A stretch of 64,000 nucleotides of DNA from Novipirellula artificiosorum (lineage in GTDB: Bacteria > Planctomycetota > Planctomycetia > Pirellulales > Pirellulaceae): contig NZ_SJPV01000003.1 of NCBI RefSeq assembly GCF_007860135.1, positions 402,698 to 466,697 of the forward strand, in the 5' to 3' direction. Made by a program: the position numbers and the translations under genes. Below are positions 57,754 through 64,000 of the stretch, one piece after another. Under the pieces are notes generated by a model. That model was given only the letters and a program-made list of their open reading frames with translations. It was not told where the DNA came from and searched no databases. Numbering within the stretch: position 1 is the stretch's first letter; each line of letters starts with the position of its first letter.

Positions 57754-59927
57754 TGGTTTTCCATCATGATGATTTGTGTTGAGCCGACGGCGAAGAAGAG
57801 AACGACGCAATCGAGACCGAAAAAGGAACCTTTGCTTTTCGGATTCCTACCAACGACTTCCGCACGGAGCAGATAGGCATTGTCGACCGGGGCGAACTCG
57901 CCCAGCTTGATCGGCCCCGATGGGATGGGTTTCGCCGCGTACAAATCCACCTCCTCGCCCGCCGGCTGTTCATTGACCGTGAAACGAACGATTCCAAAGT
58001 CATGACTCCTCGTGGCGTGAAGGATCAACTTCTGGGCAACCGTCCCTTGAGCTGGAATTCGCAGTTCGACAAAGTCTCCGGCCTGTCGGCCCCGCACTAA
58101 CAACTGACTGGAATTGCTCCAAGTCCCCTTGATTTTGGTCAGATCCTGGGCTGCAGCGGCCAACCCTTCTGACTTGGCGGCGATCTCCGATTGCTCCACC
58201 TCGGTTGCGTTCGGGAAGAGCTGGTTACCCGTTTTGGTCGGCGTCAGAGAGCCAAGCTTTTTCGTAGCTGCCGGCACCGTGTTTTTTGACATCTCTGGCA
58301 GCGGGGGCACGTTGAGCGCCTCGGTGGCGTCGGGCTTTCGGTTCGATGTGGTCTCCTCGAAGCCATACCAATAGACACCCACGCCGTAGCCCATGTCGCA
58401 ATCGGTGACGGACCAGACTTCCATATCCAATTGCAAGGAACGGCCGAAAGGCATGGTGTCGAGCGCTCGGGTACGCCCCTCCGTGCTGTAGCCCTGCGTG
58501 TTGCGTTCGTCAGATTGATTGCGATTCAGTTTGTTGTAGCGATGCGATCGCACCTGGCTATGGAAGGGGTGCTCGTAGAAGTCGGTACTCCGTCCACCCC
58601 ATGAATAGGCGTAATAGTCTTCGGTGCCGGTTCCAAAAATCGATGGGAACTTCTCACCGTCGACAAAGATCTTCTCGTCACCTTCGCCCCACCATAATTC
58701 GACGGGATTCATAACGGTTAGCGTGTCGCCAACGTAAACGCCTTTTCCTTGGGTCGTGATGTAGTTCCAATCGGAAAATGGACGCGTTGGAACGGGATAT
58801 TGGCCGCGCCACCCGGCATGAAAATACATGGACGACTTGTCCCAGTTCCAATTGCCGACGTTGGCGTGGAGCTGCACCTCCACCGGTTGATCACCCAGGT
58901 TGACGATCGAAATGCGACCCGACCGCTGGTACGGCATGGTCCAGCGGGATGACATCGTTCCGTCCTCCGCGACGCGACGATACCATCCTTCAAAGGGATG
59001 CAATCCGATACCACATCCGAAGAAATCGCCCACAGGACACCAAACGGTATCCTTCCCATCAAAGTTCATCTTCAACACAACCGAGCGAGTTGTCGCAGGA
59101 ACTTCATAGCTGCCAAGCTTGACTGACAATGCGCGAACGGCCGCAGCTCCCTCGGGCAGAGAAAGGGTTCGTTCCGCACCCGGTGCGAGCGTTCCGTTGA
59201 ACGAAACGGATTGGCCTGATTCATCCGTTTTCGGATGCAACAGCTCCTGGCAGGTCGCCTTGATCAACGGCGCGGCCGCCTCGAATGCCTGCATCGTAAA
59301 GGTCTCGACGGGAGTCCCCTGAGGATACTTGCGATAGGTGAATTGGAAGAAGAATGGGGCTTCGGAGACCGTGACTTTGCAGCTCTTTGCATACGGGATC
59401 GGGAAGAACGAAACAGCGGAACGCAACGAAGGGTGAGCCAGCGGAAAGGGAATCATGCCCTTGCCCTGAAACAGATCAAACTGGTTCCCTTCGATGACCG
59501 GTTCGCTGGCTCCGTCCAAGTAGAACCGAATGATCGTCGTTGTTTTGGGGTTCGCCTGACCTCGCCACGGCATCCACGACCGCACAATCGTTCCTGGCCC
59601 CGTATCCTCCATCAAGACCCACTCTTTGCGGCCATCGTTGTCCTCGATCCGAATCAGGTTGCTCTGTCGCTTTTCCGTGTTGAAGTCCCCATTGGCGAAC
59701 CAGCCTTGGGGATTCGCACTTGCCGGTTCTGGAATTTTCGATTCACGGTTGTAGCTGCTGTCCTGCTTGAGGCGAAAATCGGAGGTCGGATACCTCGCCA
59801 CCGAATCGCGATCGACCATTTCGTGCAGAAGTGATTCGATGCGAATCGGTTCCTGCGTCTTCCCCTGCTTGGAGCTAAACAAGGCGATTGCAGATAGCAT
59901 CGCAATCATGATGCGATTCGTTTGCAT
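57750..59927 (-). CDS. GH172 (DUF2961) secreted glycoside hydrolase
   Basis: A 725-residue secreted protein: signal MQTNRIMIAMLSAIALFSSK, then a DUF2961 region (now GH172): GWFANGDFNTEKRQSNLIRI, GPGTIVRSWMPWRGQANPKT, TIIRFYLDGASEPVIEG, DFFGCGIGLHPFEGWYRRVA, WTMPYQRSGRISIVNLGDQP, GTGTEDYYAYSWGGRSTDFY and a carbohydrate-binding-like C-terminus. GH172 members act on fructofuranose or arabinofuranose linkages; the substrate here is unknown but should be an algal polysaccharide. The stop overlaps the start of the fucosidase relic. Complete. Confidence 0.87.
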   Translation of the reverse strand: MQTNRIMIAMLSAIALFSSKQGKTQEPIRIESLLHEMVDRDSVARYPTSDFRLKQDSSYNRESKIPEPASANPQGWFANGDFNTEKRQSNLIRIEDNDGRKEWVLMEDTGPGTIVRSWMPWRGQANPKTTTIIRFYLDGASEPVIEGNQFDLFQGKGMIPFPLAHPSLRSAVSFFPIPYAKSCKVTVSEAPFFFQFTYRKYPQGTPVETFTMQAFEAAAPLIKATCQELLHPKTDESGQSVSFNGTLAPGAERTLSLPEGAAAVRALSVKLGSYEVPATTRSVVLKMNFDGKDTVWCPVGDFFGCGIGLHPFEGWYRRVAEDGTMSSRWTMPYQRSGRISIVNLGDQPVEVQLHANVGNWNWDKSSMYFHAGWRGQYPVPTRPFSDWNYITTQGKGVYVGDTLTVMNPVELWWGEGDEKIFVDGEKFPSIFGTGTEDYYAYSWGGRSTDFYEHPFHSQVRSHRYNKLNRNQSDERNTQGYSTEGRTRALDTMPFGRSLQLDMEVWSVTDCDMGYGVGVYWYGFEETTSNRKPDATEALNVPPLPEMSKNTVPAATKKLGSLTPTKTGNQLFPNATEVEQSEIAAKSEGLAAAAQDLTKIKGTWSNSSQLLVRGRQAGDFVELRIPAQGTVAQKLILHATRSHDFGIVRFTVNEQPAGEEVDLYAAKPIPSGPIKLGEFAPVDNAYLLRAEVVGRNPKSKGSFFGLDCVVLFFAVGSTQIIMMENQ

Positions 59928-60073
59928 GGTTTCACTTCCGCTTTCATGGTGTTAGTGGTTTTCATCGCTCGTCGAGCTCCAAACCCTTGGTCATGCGAGA
60001 ATCTCACTCGCTCCCGTCAAACTCGCCATCTGGATCCGATGGGATGCGACAGCTGGGGCCAATTTCCATCCCG

Positions 60074-61495
60074 CTAATCTCCATCCCAGATATGCGAACC
60101 GCTAAGCAACTCTCGGTAATGCACCTTCATCCGTTGCGTGAGTTCCGCCAGCTTCTCCGGCATCGATGAGGATAAATCCTTGCTCTCACCAATATCGTCC
60201 GTGATCCTGAAGATTTGAAAATCAGACAACTCCGCCGCCTTGACCTCCGCTTCGTTGTCGGTAGACACATTGACGAACTTACCGATGTTGAGCTTGGCCA
60301 AAACTTTCCAATCACCATCTCGCATCGCCACCCGGCGCTCGTTGAGGGCATTGTAATAGATCCAAAGCAACGGCTTCGGACGCAACGGGGCATTGTTTTC
60401 GAGTGCCGGCAGAAAACTGGTTCCGTCCAACACCAAATCGGCCGGTGGCGTGGCCCCGGCTAGCTGGCAAAAAGTGGGCAAAAAGTCCAGCGAAGAAACC
60501 GGATGGTTCACAACCTGATCGGCCTCGATCCGCTCTGGCCAACGCATGATACCAGCCACCCGAAAACCTGCATCCGTGGTCCACAGCTTCATGCCACGCA
60601 AGGGCGTCGCTCTACCGAAGGAACGCCGTGCTCGGGAGTATCGCTTCAGTGTCTCGGGACCGTTGTCGGCGGTAAAGACAACGAAGGTATTCGAGTCGAC
60701 ATTCAAGTCCTGCAATGCAGCCATTAACCGGCCGACAGCCACATCGACATTGGCAACGTTCGCAAAGTACTGGGCCTCATCCTCATTCTTGGCCATTGGG
60801 CTGTAGTGCTCCACCAGATCGTTCGGCGAGGCAACGGGTTCGTGAGGTTCATGAAAGGCCACATACATAAAAAACGGTTGCTGGGGGGCCTTCTCCTGCT
60901 GACCCTTGAGCCAATTGACAGCCTCATCCACGACCAACTGACAGCTGAATCCCGTGAGCGGGCCGACAGCCTCTCCGTTGCGGGCAAAGTTGTTTGGATT
61001 CTCGTGAGAGGGACTGGCATTATTCTGGGTACCAAACCAATGATCGAAACCTGCGCTGTCCGGCTGAGGTTGTTCAGATGAATTGAACTTTCCGTTGCAG
61101 TGCCATTTACCCGACATACAGGTTGCATACCCCGCCTGCTTCAACAGCTGAGGGAGGGTGACCTCCGAGGATCGCATGTAAATGTTGCGCCCTCCGGGAA
61201 TGAAGTCATAGACACCGGCCCGATTAGGACTACGTCCCGTCAACAATCCGACGCGTGAGGGGGAACAAACCGGTGCAGCAGAGTAGAAGTTGGTGAAGCG
61301 TATGCCTTCCTTCGCCAACTGGTTGAGGTGCGGCGTCTTGATCTGAGGATGGCCATAGCATTCAAGATCCCCGTACCCCAGGTCATCACACAAGACAACC
61401 ACGATATTTGGCCTATCAGCAGCCTTAAGCTCTGGAACGCTAAGGCAGACGGAGAGTAGGGCGATGCCAAGGAGAAGCTTCTCGTCGCAGTTCAT
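60074..61495 (-). CDS. Secreted sulfatase
   Basis: A 473-residue sulfatase: signal MNCDEKLLLGIALLSVCLSV to PELKA, metal site VLCDDLGYGDLECYG, formylglycine motif AAPVCSPSRVGLLTGRSPNR with C77-S-P-S-R81, GRNIYMRSSEVTLPQLLKQA, YATCMSGKWHCNGKFNSSEQ, VVFTADNGPETLKRYSRARR. The pattern matches N-acetylgalactosamine-6-/arylsulfatase-type members of family S1. First gene of the minus-strand locus with GH172 and the fucosidase relic downstream (146-bp gap). Confidence 0.9.
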   Translation of the reverse strand: MNCDEKLLLGIALLSVCLSVPELKAADRPNIVVVLCDDLGYGDLECYGHPQIKTPHLNQLAKEGIRFTNFYSAAPVCSPSRVGLLTGRSPNRAGVYDFIPGGRNIYMRSSEVTLPQLLKQAGYATCMSGKWHCNGKFNSSEQPQPDSAGFDHWFGTQNNASPSHENPNNFARNGEAVGPLTGFSCQLVVDEAVNWLKGQQEKAPQQPFFMYVAFHEPHEPVASPNDLVEHYSPMAKNEDEAQYFANVANVDVAVGRLMAALQDLNVDSNTFVVFTADNGPETLKRYSRARRSFGRATPLRGMKLWTTDAGFRVAGIMRWPERIEADQVVNHPVSSLDFLPTFCQLAGATPPADLVLDGTSFLPALENNAPLRPKPLLWIYYNALNERRVAMRDGDWKVLAKLNIGKFVNVSTDNEAEVKAAELSDFQIFRITDDIGESKDLSSSMPEKLAELTQRMKVHYRELLSGSHIWDGD

Positions 61496-61850
61496 CGTGG
61501 TTTCCTTTGCTTTGACAAAATGTGCTCCAACGGCATTGTCGCCGCATCATCTGGGGCTTGCCGTTGACGGAGTCATTCTACACTCCTTCGCAGGTCTTCA
61601 CGATGACACGATCTCGACGAGTACGTCCAGCCAAAAAAGAGATGAAGTTGGCGAACCCGAAGCGGAGTTTTGAAGTTGCTCTTTTCGCATCACCCGCCCG
61701 CACGAAGAGATTAGCTGGACAACGCACTGTGTGGGCGATTTGTCGTAGTTTACAGATCACGAGCTGCACGAACAAACTCGCGAACAACGTAGACAACGCT
61801 GTCGCGAGTTTGGGTCGCTTCTTTTGGCCAGAGTCGGATTCAAGACTCGA
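61496..61850. other. Intergenic with decayed family E repeat
   Basis: A family E arm starts at 61712 (TAGCTGGACAACGCACTGTG) and runs to about 61752; no right arm is seen. A plus-strand frame (MTRSRRVRPAKKEMKLANPK and on) near 61602-61720 has no recognisable family. The promoter of the sulfatase lies just right of 61495. Confidence 0.45.
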
Positions 61851-62015
61851 CTATTCCTCGACAATCTCCTGGGAGGTCACTTTGGCAAGCTCGGCCTCGT
61901 AATCCGCAATCGCTTGCTGATCCACTCCGTCGGTCACGGTTCGATTTGCCTCGCTGCCACAACCGGCAACAAGTGCGACTAAAAAAACAAACGACAAGAA
62001 GGTCATTACTTTCAT
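61851..62015 (-). CDS. Small lipoprotein paired with the DUF1559 prepilin
   Basis: Fifty-four residues: MKVMTFLSFVFLVALVAGCG is a lipoprotein signal (lipobox VAGC), followed by a short acidic helix (DQQAIADYEAELAKVTSQEI). Planctomycetes very often have such a tiny lipoprotein right after a DUF1559 prepilin gene; here it follows by about 110 bp on the same strand. Function unknown. ATG 62015 is chosen for the signal. Confidence 0.72.
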   Translation of the reverse strand: MKVMTFLSFVFLVALVAGCGSEANRTVTDGVDQQAIADYEAELAKVTSQEIVEE

Positions 62016-62122
62016 CGGGGTGTCTCGATTCGTAGAGGTTTTGTCAAAAGAGTGATCGAAAAACGAGCGCGTCTGGGTACAGCCCATCCGCTTGGTGGGG
62101 ATCAATCGGTCAATCGAATTGA

Positions 62123-63322
62123 TTAGAAGTCGCCTTCCAGCGTTTCCTTGCTGGCTCGTGTACCCAACGCTCCCCAAAGCCCGTAAGGGCTCTCCGACCC
62201 AGGGACGTTGTTTAGCCATATCGAGGCCGCCGTCGAATTCCCCGCCTCGATGGAATCGGTGATGAACTTGACAGCTCCATCCCCCATCAAAACATGGCAT
62301 CCGCCTTGATGGCGACTGGACATGGTCGCAATCAGCGTGGTGCCAAGGGTGTTGTAGGGTCCGCAAACCTCACTGTTCGGAGCTAAGATCGTCATGCAAC
62401 CCGAGAATAAAGGTCCATGGTCCGCCCAGCGATAACCACGACCGAAGAGTTTGCGCGAGACCATAAAGTATTGAGGATCCCAATACCGTGGTCTCTCGGA
62501 ATCAATCAAGGGTTTGCAGGCGGATGGGTTGTTGCGAATACCCGTCAGCCCGGCGCCGGGAGCACTTTGGTTGACGGCCGATTCCGTGGTGATGGTTCGA
62601 TTGTCGTTATCTCCAAGATCGGTTGCGATTTCGCCCATCGCAATCGTGTTGGACAATCCGTCGACGCAATCGCGGAATCGTGTCATATCAATCGGTTTGT
62701 AGAAGCCACGGTGCGCTGCATTTGCGTGATTTGCGGCGGCAGTTGTCTTCGCGGTTCGCTGGTTATTCCAGGGCCCAAGATAGACTCGCCATGAGGAATC
62801 TCCGACGCAAGCCGCGTAGTTGGTTCGGCCCAGTGCAGGAAGCCCAAACCCGGGATCACTTGGGCAGCGAAGGGCAGCGACCTCGGTCGTCCATGGGATG
62901 TATTGAATGTCATCCGGGGTTGGGCCCATCGATGGCCACGGGGGATCCTGCAGGGCGCCATCGGTTCGCTGCGTATTTGGGTTGGAAATCGTCTCCCAAA
63001 GTGCTTGCTGCTCGATAAAAGGCATAATTGGCACGAGCGTGCTCAAGCGATAACGATTTCCCAGTGCCGATGGACGGTAATACTGGTCGGGAGTTCCTGG
63101 CTGAGTTCCGGTCCCATGAGTCGGCACCTGCGAGAAGGCCGAGTGGTAGTTGTGAATCGCAAGCCCGAGCTGCTTGACATTGTTGCTACAACTCATTCGC
63201 CGAGCCGCTTCGCGGGCGGCTTGGACTGCTGGTAGCAAGAGACCGACCAGGACCCCGATGATTGCGATCACGACGAGAAGTTCAACCAAGGTGAACCCGC
63301 GACGAAGCTTTGGGTGGCTCAT
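62123..63322 (-). CDS. DUF1559 prepilin-like protein
   Basis: A 399-residue protein with a type IV pilin/type II secretion N-terminus, [20 protein letters not shown] followed by [20 protein letters not shown]; prepilin peptidase would cut before FTLVE. The rest is the DUF1559 domain ([39 protein letters not shown]) ending with [20 protein letters not shown], its typical DG-V-F motif. These proteins are numerous in planctomycetes and are thought to be surface or secretion pseudopilins. ATG 63322. Intact. Confidence 0.93.
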   Translation of the reverse strand: MSHPKLRRGFTLVELLVVIAIIGVLVGLLLPAVQAAREAARRMSCSNNVKQLGLAIHNYHSAFSQVPTHGTGTQPGTPDQYYRPSALGNRYRLSTLVPIMPFIEQQALWETISNPNTQRTDGALQDPPWPSMGPTPDDIQYIPWTTEVAALRCPSDPGFGLPALGRTNYAACVGDSSWRVYLGPWNNQRTAKTTAAANHANAAHRGFYKPIDMTRFRDCVDGLSNTIAMGEIATDLGDNDNRTITTESAVNQSAPGAGLTGIRNNPSACKPLIDSERPRYWDPQYFMVSRKLFGRGYRWADHGPLFSGCMTILAPNSEVCGPYNTLGTTLIATMSSRHQGGCHVLMGDGAVKFITDSIEAGNSTAASIWLNNVPGSESPYGLWGALGTRASKETLEGDF

Positions 63323-63805
63323 AAAAATGCCTCCGAGAAGAGAAAAGAAAGAAGTAAAAAGTTAATTAACGAACCGAATACGTGGGTGGTCAACCGCTGT
63401 ATTACGTTTTCGTCTTGCCGTGTCTTCCGCCATGCCGGGCAACCACCGGACTCATCGGAGAGCGTGGGGACCCGAACGATGAAAAAGTCATCTCTAAGCT
63501 TTGGCTGTCCATCCTGGCTTGTCGAGGATGAAATGCGACATGAGGCTAACGATTTGCGACATACAAGGAAATCGCCAAAACTCTGTCGCTGTCTTTCGTT
63601 TGTTGTCGATCCGTTTTTTCCACCTGCTGGACGACCGCCCGTCCCCTCCGTGCTTGGTCCCGTCCCCTCTGAGACGTGGTGAAGAACCGGAACGCAAGGA
63701 TGCGGCACCTTAGAAGCTTGGAAGGTGAGTCTAATACCTGCTCCATGCGCAGTCTGTCCTCCGTTTAGATGACACGGCTGGATTCTTTACGGGTACAATC
63801 GCGTG
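63323..63805. other. Intergenic, no gene seen
   Basis: Divergent region between the prepilin and the right-edge gene. Several overlapping frames on both strands (63319-63713) compete, none with a recognisable motif or good start. Promoters for both genes are expected here. AGGCATTTTT before ATG 63322 has only a weak ribosome site (reverse strand GGAGGC at 63329-63334, close spacing). Confidence 0.35.
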
Positions 63806-64000
63806 ATGGTCCGATCCTGCATGCGACGAATGTGTCTCTTCTTGTTTGTGATTCCCTGTTACCCAGGTGGGCTCAATGCACAGGCGGAAGTGGACCAGAC
63901 AGGTCCGATTGCGACAGGGCCGATTCAAACCAAGTCGATACAGTTGGACGAAGGGATATCGCGTCTCGGCGGACTGACCCGGTCGCAATTGGAGTATCGC
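63806..64000 (+). CDS. Secreted protein, 5' end only
   Basis: From ATG 63806, 65 codons run off the window edge: a signal-like RRMCLFLFVIPCYPGGLNAQ and then AEVDQTGPIATGPIQTKSIQ, LDEGISRLGGLTRSQLEYR. The opening after the signal is low in hydrophobics. No family can be named from this part. Not closed by a stop inside the window. Confidence 0.5.
   Translation, partial: MVRSCMRRMCLFLFVIPCYPGGLNAQAEVDQTGPIATGPIQTKSIQLDEGISRLGGLTRSQLEYR

Noticed and set aside
63319..63708. Minus-strand 129-codon frame upstream of the prepilin
   Set aside because: No domain and several competing frames on both strands; it overlaps the expected promoter region.

Overview
The window looks like a chromosomal segment of a member of the Planctomycetota, most likely a marine Rhodopirellula/Pirellulaceae-type organism. 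This is an inference from gene content: a DUF1559 prepilin with a small lipoprotein beside it, four FGly-type sulfatases, DUF1080 and GH172 (DUF2961) proteins, a Tat-exported Gfo/Idh/MocA oxidoreductase, a planctomycete-style sigma factor next to a Ser/Thr kinase, and many dispersed palindromic repeats. No rRNA, tRNA or CRISPR array was recognised.

Layout. 1-12.7 kb is a decayed accessory region: pieces of a large serine recombinase, thioredoxin, FGE-like lipoprotein, MscS channel, IS110 transposase, cupin, GNAT, metallo-beta-lactamase/SnoaL, DoxX and Ser/Thr kinase genes, mixed with intact genes (a TacA/TacT-like toxin-antitoxin pair, DUF1801, an SDR, an arylsulfotransferase and an MDR reductase). 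12.7-22.9 kb holds an RND efflux pump with its adaptor, a RAYT transposase inside its own REP repeats, two paralogous alkyl-sulfatase-like metallo-beta-lactamases, a MarR regulator with a DoxX-like partner, and a GNAT gene carrying an in-frame palindrome. 23-39 kb is mixed metabolism (DCC and SOUL proteins, phosphatidylserine decarboxylase, sulfatase, Gfo/Idh/MocA, OPT transporter, DUF1080, zinc-ribbon/CBS protein) with further gene fragments.

39.2-48.6 kb is the most coherent block. An AraC regulator is divergent from a six-gene, translationally coupled operon: GDP-mannose 3,5-epimerase, a compact GHMP kinase, a tandem cytidylyltransferase-like protein, mannose-1-phosphate guanylyltransferase, a Nudix hydrolase and mannose-6-phosphate isomerase. 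ManA, ManC and GME together give a route from fructose-6-phosphate to GDP-L-galactose (phosphomannomutase is not in the window). The block lies between two copies of an internally deleted IS4/Tn5-like element, so it resembles a composite transposon.

48.6-51.5 kb encodes a kinase/sigma pair. 51.7-61.5 kb is a minus-strand polysaccharide locus (esterase, beta-helix protein, two sulfatases, GH172 and a broken GH29 fucosidase). 61.8-63.3 kb carries the prepilin and lipoprotein, and a secreted protein gene runs off the right edge.

At least five palindromic repeat families are scattered through the window. Some are inserted in frame inside genes, and several supply the stop codons of neighbouring genes. 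All functional calls rest on reading motifs by eye; no database search was run.
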